A stretch of 64,000 nt of DNA from Actinomycetota bacterium (GCA_016185305.1 JACPNV010000001.1:62001-126000), one strand, 5' to 3'; shown: positions 8,734-17,647, counted from the stretch's first letter. The notes: a model not told the origin generated them from the letters alone. Numbers and translations are program-made.

Positions 8734-9345
8734 TCAAATCGGCGCGGCCGCGCTGCGATCGCCGGTGTGGATGCCGTCGAGGATCAGCGCGATCGCTTCA
8801 TCGGCGACCTCGTCGGGCGAGCGGTGCTTCTCGTGGATGAACACGCGCACGAGCTGGGTCGACAGGCCGAGGATGCCCTGGGCGATGTAGTCCGCGCTGG
8901 TGTCGCGGATGAGGCCGCGATCGATCCCGTCCTGCACGTGTCGCATGACATCTTTGATGGCGACTTCCTGGCCCTTGCGGAGCGAGGGGAGGAAGCGCTC
9001 TTCGGTGATGGCGAACTGGGTGAGCTTGTAGTAGTTCTCGTGCTCCGCGGACCACAGCATGGTCGAGCGGATGCCGAGCTCGATGCGCGCGATCGGGTCG
9101 TCCTCGCCCTCGATGGCCTGCTGCTGGGTGCGCCGCAGGTCTTGCTGGGCCTCGCGCAGGATCTCGATGAAGAGCTGCTCTTTGCTGTCGAAGTACCAGT
9201 AGAAGACGCCCTTGCCGACGCCGAGTCCCTGCACGATCTCCGCGACCGACGTGGGGTGGTAGCCGTTGTCGGCGAAGCGCTGCGTGGCGAACTCGAGGAG
9301 CTGACGCCGCCGTTCCTTGCCGCGTGTGGTCAGCCGGCGGTTCAT
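8734..9345 (-). CDS. TetR/AcrR-family transcriptional regulator
   Basis: 203 aa. The N-terminal DNA-binding domain is clear: RRRQLLEFATQRFADNGYHPTS, then VAEIVQGLGVGKGVFYWYF, a textbook TetR helix-turn-helix. The C-terminal ligand domain (residues ~65-200) is helical and not diagnostic. A perfect 22-bp palindrome lies 16 nt upstream of the start, so autoregulation and control of the divergent ACT-domain gene are likely. The inducer is unknown; the AcrR/FadR-like look hints at a hydrophobic ligand, but this is inference. Confidence 0.9.
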   Translation of the reverse strand: MNRRLTTRGKERRRQLLEFATQRFADNGYHPTSVAEIVQGLGVGKGVFYWYFDSKEQLFIEILREAQQDLRRTQQQAIEGEDDPIARIELGIRSTMLWSAEHENYYKLTQFAITEERFLPSLRKGQEVAIKDVMRHVQDGIDRGLIRDTSADYIAQGILGLSTQLVRVFIHEKHRSPDEVADEAIALILDGIHTGDRSAAAPI

Positions 9346-9361
9346 CTGCCCACGCTATGAG

Positions 9362-9383
9362 TTCTTGACCGTACGGTCAAGAA
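9362..9383. promoter_or_regulatory. Perfect 22-bp palindrome, probable TetR operator
   Basis: The half-site TTCTTGACCGT is followed directly by its exact reverse complement. It lies between the divergent TetR gene (start 9345) and the ACT-domain gene (start 9499). Its length and GACCGTACGGTC core are typical for TetR-family dimers. A second partial copy, CCGTACGGTCA at 9482-9492, sits just upstream of the ATG at 9499. Confidence 0.8.
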
Positions 9384-9498
9384 ACGGTCGGGCGTGACGC
9401 TGCGCCCCGGCCGGACGGCCGTGAGCTGGGCAGTCTTTTCCTCTCCGCTCACCTGCTCGAAACATCCTGTTCATGCCGCGCCCGTACGGTCATCAGCC

Positions 9499-10137
9499 AT
9501 GGCAACCTTCGTGCTTCGATTGTGGCTGCCCGATCGCCCTGGCGCGCTCGGCGCGGTGGCGAGCCGGGTCGGGGCGGTGGGCGGCGACGTGGTGGGGATC
9601 GACATCATCGAACGGGGCGCGGGCCGTGCCATCGACGAGCTCGTGGTCGAGCTGGCCGACGAGGATTGGGTCGGGCTGCTCCTCACCGAGGTGGCGGAGG
9701 TGGACGGCGTGGACATCGAGCAGGTGACGGCGGTCGCCGACTCGCTCCGCGACCCACGCCTCGACGCCCTCGAGACCGCCGCGGTCCTCGTCGGTGCGCA
9801 CACCACCGACGAAGCGATCGCCGAGCTGTGCCGGCACGCCGTTCGTCAACTTGGCGCGTCGTGGGGCGCGGTCGTGTCGGCGGTGGAAGAGTCGGTCGTC
9901 TCGTGTTGTGGCACGGACGTGCCTTCGGCCGGCTGGCTGCTCGCGTTCTTGCAGGGCAGCCAATCGTCGGCTCGTGTGGCCAACGGCGACAGCGGCCCCG
10001 ACGACGTCGTGTGGTCTCCGTTGCCGCAGGCGGAGCTGGCGTTGGTCCTCGGACGGGAGGGGATGGCGTTCCGTGCGCGTGAACGGCGGCAGGCAGCGCC
10101 CTCGCACGGATCGTCGACACCCGGTTTCGTGACTTGA
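9499..10137 (+). CDS. ACT-domain protein with a C-terminal GAF-like region
   Basis: 212 aa from ATG 9499; an in-frame GTG at 9394 lies in the operator region and is less likely. Residues 1-75 form an ACT domain (VLRLWLPDRPGALGAVASRV, then IDELVVELADEDW). Such domains bind amino acids and regulate metabolism. The rest (ETAAVLVGAHTTDEAIAELC onward) resembles a small GAF-like sensor domain with a Cys-Cys pair (VVSCCGTD). No catalytic domain is present. Divergent from the TetR gene, with an operator in between, so probably TetR-controlled. Confidence 0.7.
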   Translation: MATFVLRLWLPDRPGALGAVASRVGAVGGDVVGIDIIERGAGRAIDELVVELADEDWVGLLLTEVAEVDGVDIEQVTAVADSLRDPRLDALETAAVLVGAHTTDEAIAELCRHAVRQLGASWGAVVSAVEESVVSCCGTDVPSAGWLLAFLQGSQSSARVANGDSGPDDVVWSPLPQAELALVLGREGMAFRARERRQAAPSHGSSTPGFVT

Positions 10138-10199
10138 GACGGCTCGAGGCCCGAGCGCTGCACCCGGCCGCTCCGCCCTCGCTCGACTGAACTTCTCCG

Positions 10200-10247
10200 A
10201 ACTGGGCCATGGAACGCGCCGGAAACGGCGCGCGTGGCGGCCCAGTT
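10200..10247. repeat. 48-nt hairpin repeat with GAAA loop (single copy)
   Basis: Outer arms AACTGGGCC and GGCCCAGTT pair perfectly. The inner stem CGCGCCG / CGGCGCG is capped by GAAA. It lies between two convergent gene ends (ACT gene and glpK). The same 48-nt element occurs five times in tandem at 54789-55088. There the outer T-A pair is replaced by C-G or a T-G wobble, so the stem is conserved rather than the primary sequence. It could act as a bidirectional terminator or a REP-like element. Confidence 0.8.
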
Positions 10248-10272
10248 CGGGGTTGGGGGAGGGTAGTCGGCG

Positions 10273-11769
10273 TCAGCGCTCCCAGTCGCGGGCGCGCTCG
10301 ACGGCGCGCAGCCACTGCGCGTGCGCCGCATCGGCCGTCGCCCGGTCGATGGCAGGATGCACCTCGCGGTCGAGGGCCCAGTTGGCGGTGATCTCGTCGA
10401 GGGAGGACCAGAAGCCGGTGGCGAGCCCGGCGAGATAGGCCGCGCCCAATGCCGTGGTCTCCTGCACGATCGGGCGCGCGACGGGCACCTGGAGCTGGTC
10501 GGCCTGGATTTGCAGGAGCAGATCCATCGCCGACGCACCGCCGTCGACGCGCAACGCTTGCTGCTCGGTCCCGCTCGCGGCGGCCATCGCCGCCACGACG
10601 TCTCGCGTCTGGAACGCCATCGACTCGACCACGGCCCGGGCGATGTGGGCGCGGCCGGTGCCGCGCGTGATGCCCACGATCGTGCCGCGAGCATAGGGAT
10701 CCCACCACGGCGAGCCGAGCCCGGTGAACGCGGGCACGATCATCACGCCGTCGGTGTCGGGGACCGACGCCGCCAGCGGACCGGTCTCCGCCGCGTCGGT
10801 GATGATCCCGATGCCGTCGCGCATCCACTGCACCGCTGCGCCCGTCACGAAGATGGCGCCCTCGAGCGCGTAGTGCGTCAGTGTGGCTCCGTTCTCGCCC
10901 GGGATGGACCACGCCACCGTTGTGAGCAAGCCATCGACGGGCTCGGGACACGTGTCTCCCACGTTCATGAGGACGAACGACCCCGTGCCGTAGGTGTTCT
11001 TCGACATCCCTGGCTCGAAGCAGGCTTGCCCGAACAGCGCCGCCTGCTGGTCACCGCCGATCCCCGCCACCGGCACGCCGGCGCCGAAGCCCGCGACCGA
11101 CTCGACCGTGTGGCCGAACACGCCGCTGGAGGGCAGCACCTCAGGCAGGATGTGCGGAGGCACGCCGAACAGCTCGCACAGCGGCTCGGACCACGAAAGC
11201 GAACCGATGTCGTACAGCAAGGTGCGGCTGGCGTTGGAGGGGTCGGTGGCGTGCACGGCCCCGCCCGTCAAGTTCCACAGCACCCACGAGTCGATGGTGC
11301 CGAAGGCGACGTCGGGGCCGGGCTCGATGCCCCCTTCGTTGAACAGCCAGTGGAGCTTGGTGCCGGAGAAGTACGGATCGAGGACGAGACCGGTTCGATC
11401 ACGCACCAGCGCAAGGTTGCCATCGACGTCCCTCAGCTCGTCGCAGAGCCCAGCCGTCCGGCGGTCCTGCCACACGATGGCTCGATGCAGCGGCGCGCCG
11501 GTGCGCTTGTCCCACACCACGGTGGTCTCGCGCTGGTCGGTGATGCCGATGGCCGCGACTGCCTTCTCGCTGCCGATGCGGGCGTGCAGCTCGGCCAACA
11601 CCGCCTGGATCGTGTCCCATATCTCGACGGCATCGTGCTCGACCCATCCGGGTCGAGGGAAGTACTGCGGGAACTCGCGGTACGCGGACTGCACCGCGTT
11701 GCCGCCGTGGTCGAAGGCGATGGCGCGGACGCCCGTGGTACCGGCGTCTATGGCGACGACGACAGGCAT
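10273..11769 (-). CDS. glpK: Glycerol kinase
   Basis: 498 aa, the normal FGGY-kinase length. It opens with VVVAIDAGTTGVRAIAFD (ATP-binding phosphate-1). GWVEHDAVEIWDT is the glycerol-kinase segment containing the glycerol-contacting Glu, and ITDQRETTVVWDKRTG follows. GIGGDQQAALFGQ and the C-terminal LRVDGGASAMDLLLQIQAD are FGGY signatures. It converts glycerol and ATP to glycerol-3-phosphate in the cytoplasm. It is transcribed divergently from pfkA. No glpF or glpD is next to it. Confidence 0.93.
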   Translation of the reverse strand: MPVVVAIDAGTTGVRAIAFDHGGNAVQSAYREFPQYFPRPGWVEHDAVEIWDTIQAVLAELHARIGSEKAVAAIGITDQRETTVVWDKRTGAPLHRAIVWQDRRTAGLCDELRDVDGNLALVRDRTGLVLDPYFSGTKLHWLFNEGGIEPGPDVAFGTIDSWVLWNLTGGAVHATDPSNASRTLLYDIGSLSWSEPLCELFGVPPHILPEVLPSSGVFGHTVESVAGFGAGVPVAGIGGDQQAALFGQACFEPGMSKNTYGTGSFVLMNVGDTCPEPVDGLLTTVAWSIPGENGATLTHYALEGAIFVTGAAVQWMRDGIGIITDAAETGPLAASVPDTDGVMIVPAFTGLGSPWWDPYARGTIVGITRGTGRAHIARAVVESMAFQTRDVVAAMAAASGTEQQALRVDGGASAMDLLLQIQADQLQVPVARPIVQETTALGAAYLAGLATGFWSSLDEITANWALDREVHPAIDRATADAAHAQWLRAVERARDWER

Positions 11770-11898
11770 GGCGCCGAAAGATAGCGGGCCAGCCGCTCAG
11801 GATCGGCAAAAGTCCCTTGCCCGGTCGCGCCCTGCTGAATCCGGCCGGGTCGCTGAGTACGGTTGCAGCGAGAGCGATGAACCCGAAGGAGGCGACGA

Positions 11899-12936
11899 AT
11901 GCGTGTAGCGATGCTCACCGGCGGCGGCGATTGCCCGGGCCTGAACGCAGTCATGCGAGCTGTGGCTCGCAAAGCCGAGCGGATCTTCGAAGACGAGCTC
12001 GTCGGCTTTCAGGACGGGTGGCGAGGTGTGATCGAGGACGTCGTCCGGCCGCTCTCGGTCGATGCGTACCGGGGGACGTTGCCCCGGGGTGGCACCATCC
12101 TCGGGTCGAGCCGCACCAACCCGTTCAAGGTCGACGGCGGTGTGGATGCCTGCAAGCGCACGCTCGAGCGGGAGAAGATCGATGCTCTCATCGCCATCGG
12201 CGGCGAGGACACCCTCGGCGTCGCCCACAAGCTCAGCGAGCTCGGCATGCATGTGGTCGGCGTTCCGAAGACGATCGACAACGACCTCTCGGCAACCGAG
12301 CTCACGTTCGGGTTCGACACGGCGGTGCAGATCGCGACCGAGGCGATCGATCGCCTGCACACGACCGCCGAGTCGCACCACCGCGTCATGGTCGTCGAGG
12401 TCATGGGGCGCCACGCCGGCCACATCGCCGTCTGGTCGGGCATCGCCGGCGGCGCCACCATGATCCTCATCCCCGAAGAGCCGTTCGACATCGACCACGT
12501 CGCCGAATCGTTGAAGCGGCGGCACGAGCAGCACGGCCGGTTCGCGTCGATCATCGTGGTCGCCGAGGGCGCAACGCCGAAGGAAGGCACCATGAAGCTC
12601 GTGTCGAAGGAGATCGACGAGTTCGGTCATGTGCGCTTGGGCGGCATCGGCCAGACCTTGGCCGAAGAGATCGAGAGCCACACCGGCTACGAGACCCGCG
12701 TGACGATCCTCGGCCACGTGCAGCGCGGCGGCACGCCGACGGCGTTCGATCGCGTGCTCGCCACCCGTTTCGGTGTGGCCGCCATCGATGCCGTGCATGC
12801 CGAGGCGTGGGGCACCATGGTGGCGCTGCAGTGCGGGAAGATCGTGCGCGTGCCGATGTCTGACGCGGTCGGCCGGTTGAAGACAGTCGATGCCGACATC
12901 TATCACGGCGTGGCCGAGTACTTCTTTGCCGGGTGA
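11899..12936 (+). CDS. pfkA: 6-phosphofructokinase, predicted pyrophosphate-dependent
   Basis: 345 aa from ATG 11899, with AAGGAGG at 11886-11892. MLTGGGDCPGLN is the phosphoryl-donor loop, PKTIDND the catalytic segment, EVMGRHAGH the fructose-6-phosphate segment. Residues at E. coli positions 104 and 124 are Asp (IGGEDT) and Lys (PKTIDND). Those two residues distinguish PPi-dependent from ATP-dependent enzymes, which carry Gly at both. The actinobacterial PPi-PFK of Amycolatopsis methanolica has the same pattern. The enzyme would phosphorylate fructose-6-phosphate reversibly using PPi. Confidence 0.9.
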   Translation: MRVAMLTGGGDCPGLNAVMRAVARKAERIFEDELVGFQDGWRGVIEDVVRPLSVDAYRGTLPRGGTILGSSRTNPFKVDGGVDACKRTLEREKIDALIAIGGEDTLGVAHKLSELGMHVVGVPKTIDNDLSATELTFGFDTAVQIATEAIDRLHTTAESHHRVMVVEVMGRHAGHIAVWSGIAGGATMILIPEEPFDIDHVAESLKRRHEQHGRFASIIVVAEGATPKEGTMKLVSKEIDEFGHVRLGGIGQTLAEEIESHTGYETRVTILGHVQRGGTPTAFDRVLATRFGVAAIDAVHAEAWGTMVALQCGKIVRVPMSDAVGRLKTVDADIYHGVAEYFFAG

Positions 12937-12963
12937 GTCGATGAGGGTCGAAGAAGGCGACCG

Positions 12964-13809
12964 GTGAACGAGATCGCTTCGGTTCTCGCGGCCAGCAGCG
13001 CGAGCTCGTCAGACGCGTCGGGCAGTGCACTCTTCGTGGTGCTGTTGGTCTTGGTGTTCGGTCTGGTCATCGGCCTCAACGGTGTCGTGATCTTCTTCCG
13101 CACGAAGAAGCGGCGGCACCTCTTCGACTCGATCACGGCCGATCCGACGAACTGGGTGGCCATCCTCTCCGGCCAACCTGTGCCCCGGCGGGCCACCGGT
13201 CCGCTGCTGTTCGAGATCGGTTCCGCGTGGAGCAACCGTGGCCACTACGCCCTCGCGTTGGACGATGCGACAGCGGTCGTCCGGTCGTTGCGCTCGAACG
13301 TCGCGCCCATCGTCGACCGCAATGGTGGTGCGCTTCGCTTCCACAACGGCATCTTCGTCAAGTCGTTGCGCATCGGCGGGGAGGAGCTTCAGGAAGGTCC
13401 AGTCGCCGCCATCGCAACCGAGATGGCCCGGCTTGGCTGGACGGTCCTCGATCTTCCTGCGTACCACGGTCCGCGACCGGCGCACTTGGGCACGTGGGTG
13501 GGCCCGCGGCCAGCGCCTCCCGGTTCCGGCGCCGCTCCCGTCCGCACCATCCCGCGCGAGGTGCCCTCGGTCCCGACCAGCCTCGTCCCGACGCCCCGCG
13601 GCATCCCGGCCGGCGCGCCCCGGTGGTCACCAGCGTCCGCTCGACTCGCCGCACCCCCGGACCGCACATCCCCGCCGGCTGCTGCGATGCACGCCGACAT
13701 CGAGATGCCGCGGTCCGACGCCGCGGGCGACATCGAGCTCGGGACCGACGACCTCGGCATGGCGATCGAGGATTGGATGCGAGCGGGGGACCTCGACGAG
13801 ATCGAGTGA
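12964..13809 (+). CDS. Single-pass membrane protein with Pro-rich tail, unknown function
   Basis: 281 aa, GTG start. A short Ser/Ala N-terminus precedes one strong transmembrane segment (residues ~22-44, LFVVLLVLVFGLVIGLNGVV) and a positive RTKKRRH stop-transfer, so the bulk is probably cytoplasmic. Residues 50-165 form a compact, possibly globular region. Residues 170-240 are Pro/Ala/Arg-rich and likely disordered, and the C-terminus is acidic (LGTDDLGMAIEDWM). No known domain recognised. It follows pfkA by 27 nt and is convergent with the lipoprotein gene. Confidence 0.65.
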   Translation: MNEIASVLAASSASSSDASGSALFVVLLVLVFGLVIGLNGVVIFFRTKKRRHLFDSITADPTNWVAILSGQPVPRRATGPLLFEIGSAWSNRGHYALALDDATAVVRSLRSNVAPIVDRNGGALRFHNGIFVKSLRIGGEELQEGPVAAIATEMARLGWTVLDLPAYHGPRPAHLGTWVGPRPAPPGSGAAPVRTIPREVPSVPTSLVPTPRGIPAGAPRWSPASARLAAPPDRTSPPAAAMHADIEMPRSDAAGDIELGTDDLGMAIEDWMRAGDLDEIE

Positions 13810-13843
13810 AGCGGTCGGGGGACGGGCCGTGAGCGCGGTGGTG

Positions 13844-14485
13844 TCAGCCGCCCGGCGCCGGCAAAACCGTTGTGGGCGACGCCGCGAGGAGCGCCTCGTT
13901 GAGCTTTTGGAAGTTGTCGCGCGTGAGGGGTTCGCCGGTGGCGCCGAGCCCGCCTGCGGGCGTCGACGGCTCGCCGTTCACGAAGAAGCGCACCGCGTTG
14001 ACACCCTCGAGATCGGTCAGCGCAAACACGATCTGGGCGATGGCCAGCCGTTGCGCCTGGCCCTGGACGCCGAGAACGAGGTCGACGTCGGCGATGTTGT
14101 TCTGGAGGCTCACCGAGTTGATCTTGGTGCTCTCACCGAGGAACGTGCGCAGATCCTGGCTTCGGTCCTGCGGGACGGTCTTCAGCGCCTCGAGCACCGC
14201 CTTCGCTTCGTCGGTCTGCGACGCGGCTACTTTGATCGGAACCGGCACCTGGACGAGCTCTTCGTCGTTCTCGTTCTCGCTGTTCTTCAGGTAGTAGATG
14301 TCTTGCAGCTTGGTCGCTGCCGGACTCGTGGTCGTCGTGCTCGCTTGGCGCAGGGCCTGGTCGGCCGGCGCGGGGAGCGCGAACTTCTGGGGCTCGCCGT
14401 CCTGCGGCAGGCCACATCCGGCCGCGAGCGGGCCGAATGCGACCATGATCGTGCTCGCGAGAAGGATCGATCGCGCGCGCCTCAT
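13844..14485 (-). CDS. GerMN-domain lipoprotein, short LpqB-like
   Basis: 213 aa from ATG 14485; upstream in-frame codons belong to the mtrB end. A signal peptide, MRRARSILLASTIMVAFGPL, ends in a lipobox LAAGC, so lipid attachment at Cys 24 is expected. Residues ~75-200 match a GerMN domain (PVPIKVAASQTDEAKAVLEAL and INSVSLQNNIADVDL). In other actinobacteria the third gene of the mtrAB operon is lpqB, about 580 aa with GerMN plus a C-terminal propeller; here only the GerMN part exists. Start overlaps the mtrB stop (ATGA). Likely acts at the outer face with MtrB. Confidence 0.8.
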   Translation of the reverse strand: MRRARSILLASTIMVAFGPLAAGCGLPQDGEPQKFALPAPADQALRQASTTTTSPAATKLQDIYYLKNSENENDEELVQVPVPIKVAASQTDEAKAVLEALKTVPQDRSQDLRTFLGESTKINSVSLQNNIADVDLVLGVQGQAQRLAIAQIVFALTDLEGVNAVRFFVNGEPSTPAGGLGATGEPLTRDNFQKLNEALLAASPTTVLPAPGG

Positions 14486-15984
14486 ACCGCCACCGGTTCG
14501 GCGAGGTGCGGCTCGCTCTCGGGCACCGCCGGCAACTCGATCACGAACCGAGCGCCGGCCTTGCCGTCGAGCCGGTCTTCCACCCACACGGTGCCGCCGT
14601 GGAGGCGCACGTGCTCGTCGACCAGCGCCAGCCCGAGGCCAACGCCGCTGTCGGCACCGCGGTTGCCGCCCTCGCCACCTCGCGAGAAGCGGTCGAAGAT
14701 CATCGTGCGCTCGTCCGCGGGTACGCCGTGGCCGGAGTCTTCCACGGCGATGCGCACGACCTCGTGCGACTGGCCCCCCTCGCCCGCGTTGCGACTGGCG
14801 AGCTGGATCTGGATCGAGGTGGCGCCGCCCGCGTACTTGGCGGCGTTGTCGAGCAGGTTGGCGATCACGCGCACGAACCTCCGCTTGTCGAGGCGCACCA
14901 CGGCCTCGCCGACGTCTTCGTCGTAGATGACCTTGATCCCACCAGCTCCAGCGGCACCCACCGCCTGGATGACGAAGTCGACGACGAGCACCTCGTCGAG
15001 GTGCAACGTGATGGCCCCGACATCGAACCGGGAGATCTCGAGCAGATCTTCCACGAGCTGCTGGAATCGCTCGACGTCCGCGCGCATGAGGTCGAGCGCG
15101 GTGCGCGCCCGCTCAGGCATCTCGTCACGGGAGTTCTCGAGCACCTCGATCGAAGCGGCGAGGGTCATGAGGGGAGAGCGCAGCTCATGGCTGACCTCGG
15201 AGGCGAAGCGGGCGTCGCGGTCGAGGCGGCTCTCCAGCGCGGCGGCCATCTCGTTGAACGACACGGTCAGCGTGTCGAGGTCGGGGTCGCCGCTGACCTC
15301 CAGCCGCGTGTCGAGGCGGCCGCCGGCGATGGCCCCGGCTGCGGTGCCGACCTCGGTCAGCGGTGCGAGCGCTCGCCGGCTGATCCAGAAGCCGAACAGG
15401 CCACCGGCGAGTGTGGTCAGCGCGGCGGCACCCAGCAAGGAGATGCCGAGCCCGTCGAGCGCGTTCTCGACGTCTTGGAGCGGGACCGCTTCGTAGTAGC
15501 TGGCGTTGCTGGACGCGATCGGGATACCTACCGCGAGGTACGGGTTGTTGTCTTTTCGTGCGTAGTACCGCATGGTTGCGGCCTGGCCGCTGGTGACCGT
15601 GACGCGCAGCTTCTCGGGGAGGTCGTTGAGGCCGAACTGCAGTGGGTCCTTGGCGTACGCCGCCGGTTTCCCGCCGACATCCTGGTTGTAGGAGATGACC
15701 GGTTGCGCACCTTCAGGCGTGGGGAGCGAGGTGAGGAGCTTCTCGAAGTTGGACGCGTCGGCCGCCCGTGGCAGCTTGAGCTCTTTGCTCACAAACGTGG
15801 CGTTGGCGATCGCGCTCTGGCGTGCTGCGTCCAAGCGCTGCAGGAGCAGGTTCTCGCGAGTGAGCTCCCAGGTCGTGACCGACAAGATGGCCGAGAGCAA
15901 CGCGGCGCCGAGCGCGAAGATCAGCGTCAGTCGGGCTCGAAGACCGAGGCGGCGGGTTGCGGGCAAGAACCGCATGACCGACAT
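14482..15984 (-). CDS. mtrB: Sensor histidine kinase, MtrB-like
   Basis: 500 aa. First TM segment at residues ~17-40 (LTLIFALGAALLSAILSVTTW), an extracytoplasmic domain to ~residue 175, then a second TM (LLGAAALTTLAGGLFGFWIS). A HAMP domain (RRALAPLTEVGTAAGAIAGG) follows. The HisKA box FASEVSHELRSPL carries the phospho-acceptor His 266. The HATPase region has N (RVIANLLDNAAKYA), DSGHGVP and GVGLGLALV boxes. It works with the MtrA gene upstream; the pair controls envelope and division genes in actinobacteria. MtrB of mycobacteria is slightly longer. Confidence 0.9.
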   Translation of the reverse strand: MSVMRFLPATRRLGLRARLTLIFALGAALLSAILSVTTWELTRENLLLQRLDAARQSAIANATFVSKELKLPRAADASNFEKLLTSLPTPEGAQPVISYNQDVGGKPAAYAKDPLQFGLNDLPEKLRVTVTSGQAATMRYYARKDNNPYLAVGIPIASSNASYYEAVPLQDVENALDGLGISLLGAAALTTLAGGLFGFWISRRALAPLTEVGTAAGAIAGGRLDTRLEVSGDPDLDTLTVSFNEMAAALESRLDRDARFASEVSHELRSPLMTLAASIEVLENSRDEMPERARTALDLMRADVERFQQLVEDLLEISRFDVGAITLHLDEVLVVDFVIQAVGAAGAGGIKVIYDEDVGEAVVRLDKRRFVRVIANLLDNAAKYAGGATSIQIQLASRNAGEGGQSHEVVRIAVEDSGHGVPADERTMIFDRFSRGGEGGNRGADSGVGLGLALVDEHVRLHGGTVWVEDRLDGKAGARFVIELPAVPESEPHLAEPVAV

Positions 15985-16044
15985 TTTGGATCAAGAACCA
16001 GCGAACACGGTAGGCGGGCCGCCTCTTCGGCTCAGGAAGGGGAA

Positions 16045-16725
16045 TCAGGTCTGCAGCTTGTAGCCGAGGCCCCGGACGGTGACCACGTGTCTGGGGTTGG
16101 CTGGGTCGGATTCGACCTTCATCCGCAGCCGCCGAATGTGGACGTCGACCAGGCGGCCGTCGCCGAAGTACCCGTAGCCCCACACCCGTTCGAGCAACAC
16201 CTCTCTGCTGAAGACCCGGCCCGGGCTGGCGGCCAACTCGACGAGCAACCGGAACTCTGTTTTGGTCAGATGCACCTCTTGCCCGTCGCGCAGGACCATT
16301 CCTTCCTCGGGAACGATCTCGAGGTCGCCGAACTTCAGGTGAGAGATGCCCGGGTCACTGGTGCGGGCCCGACGGAGCAAAGCCCTGATGCGAGCAGAGA
16401 GCTCTTTGGGTGCGAAGGGCTTGGTGAGGTAGTCATCAGCGCCGGCCTCGAGGCCGGCGACGACATCATGGGTGTCGGCGCGCGCCGTGACCATCACGAT
16501 CGGCACATCGCTGTTGCGGCGGATGGAGCGGCACACCTCGAAGCCGTCGATGCCCGGCAGCATGATGTCGATGAGGACGACATCGGTCGGGTGGCGGGAG
16601 AACGACTCGAGGGCGTCCTCGCCGTTGTCGGCTTCCTCGACCACCCAGCCTTCGTCCTCCAGAGCCATCTTGACCGCGGTGCGGATGCGCTCGTCGTCTT
16701 CAACCGCCAGGATGCGTGTTCCCAC
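16045..16725 (-). CDS. mtrA: OmpR-family response regulator, MtrA-like
   Basis: 226 aa, GTG start. The receiver domain has acidic pocket EDDE near residue 9, phospho-acceptor D53 in LIDIMLPGIDGF, and K in DDYLTKPFAPKEL. The winged-helix C-terminal domain shows LTKTEFRLLVELAASPGRV, then RLVDVHIRRLRMKVE and VRGLGYKL, typical of OmpR/PhoB. The operon order mtrA-mtrB-lipoprotein supports the assignment. The IMPase gene upstream ends 97 nt before this start. Confidence 0.92.
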   Translation of the reverse strand: MGTRILAVEDDERIRTAVKMALEDEGWVVEEADNGEDALESFSRHPTDVVLIDIMLPGIDGFEVCRSIRRNSDVPIVMVTARADTHDVVAGLEAGADDYLTKPFAPKELSARIRALLRRARTSDPGISHLKFGDLEIVPEEGMVLRDGQEVHLTKTEFRLLVELAASPGRVFSREVLLERVWGYGYFGDGRLVDVHIRRLRMKVESDPANPRHVVTVRGLGYKLQT

Positions 16726-16822
16726 TCCCTAATGGTGCCCGATCGACGACCGGATGGGGCTGATACCTGCGATCTTTTCTGCGCTTGTGCGGGCGGGCTC
16801 GGGCATGCCGCGCCCGCCCGGG

Positions 16823-17647
16823 CTACGCGTGCTGTGCTTTGGCATCGACCAATCGTGCCCGCATCGGTGCGAACAGGGGCGGCGACGCCGCCAACGTGAA
16901 GGTCGTGGAGGCCAGGTTGCCGTCGAGATCGCCGACCAGTGCGCCCGCTTCGGTCGCGATCAGCGAGCCAGCGGCGTAGTCCCACACCTGCAAGCCCTTC
17001 TCGTAGAAGCAGTCGAGGCGGCCACAGGCCACCGAGCAGAGGTCCACGGCCGCCGCGCCCATCCGCCTGATGTCGCGCACGTGCGGGAGGATCTGCCCAA
17101 GCACAGCCGCCTGGCGCCGCCGCCGGTCGGGGTCATAGGAGAATCCCGTGCCGACGAGGGCCTGCTGCAGATCGGTCTCGGCCGAGCAGACGATGGGCGC
17201 GCCGTTGCGCCGGGCGCCGCCGCCTCTGGATGCCCTGAACAGATCGGCATGCATGGGATCGGCGACAACCCCGGCCACCACGCCGTCGGCCTCGGTCGCC
17301 GCCGCGATGGAGACCGCGAAGCCGGGGTGCCCGTAGAGGTAGTTGGTCGTTCCGTCGAGGGGATCGACGATCCACCTGACCCCACTCGACCCGCTGTGGT
17401 CGGTGCCCTCCTCGCCAAGGATGCCGTCGGCGGGCCGGGCCGCGAGCAAGCCGTCGACGATCAGCCGTTCCGAGGCGCGGTCCATGTCGGTCACCATGTC
17501 GGTGGCGGACGACTTGGTGAGCACGCTCGCCCGAGTCCTGCCGACCCCTTCCATCAGCAGCGCGGCCGCTTGCTCGGCCAGCGAGCAGGCGAGCTCGAGC
17601 AGATCGGTCGGATCCGTCGCGCTGGTCAGGCCGCCGCCGGTGTCCAT
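16823..17647 (-). CDS. Inositol monophosphatase-family phosphatase (SuhB-like)
   Basis: 274 aa from ATG 17647; a longer in-frame opening to 17896 runs into the divergent gene and lacks homology. Mg-binding motifs are present: [11 protein letters not shown], then [19 protein letters not shown], and [18 protein letters not shown]. These fit the Li-sensitive IMPase/FBPase superfamily. In actinobacteria such enzymes make free inositol for phosphatidylinositol and mycothiol, or act on other sugar phosphates (histidinol phosphate, fructose-1,6-bisphosphate); the substrate cannot be fixed here. Located upstream of mtrA on the same strand. Confidence 0.85.
   Translation of the reverse strand: MDTGGGLTSATDPTDLLELACSLAEQAAALLMEGVGRTRASVLTKSSATDMVTDMDRASERLIVDGLLAARPADGILGEEGTDHSGSSGVRWIVDPLDGTTNYLYGHPGFAVSIAAATEADGVVAGVVADPMHADLFRASRGGGARRNGAPIVCSAETDLQQALVGTGFSYDPDRRRRQAAVLGQILPHVRDIRRMGAAAVDLCSVACGRLDCFYEKGLQVWDYAAGSLIATEAGALVGDLDGNLASTTFTLAASPPLFAPMRARLVDAKAQHA

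Noticed and set aside
10321..11784. 487-codon frame opposite glpK
   Set aside because: Complementary to an intact glycerol kinase; produced by high GC third positions.
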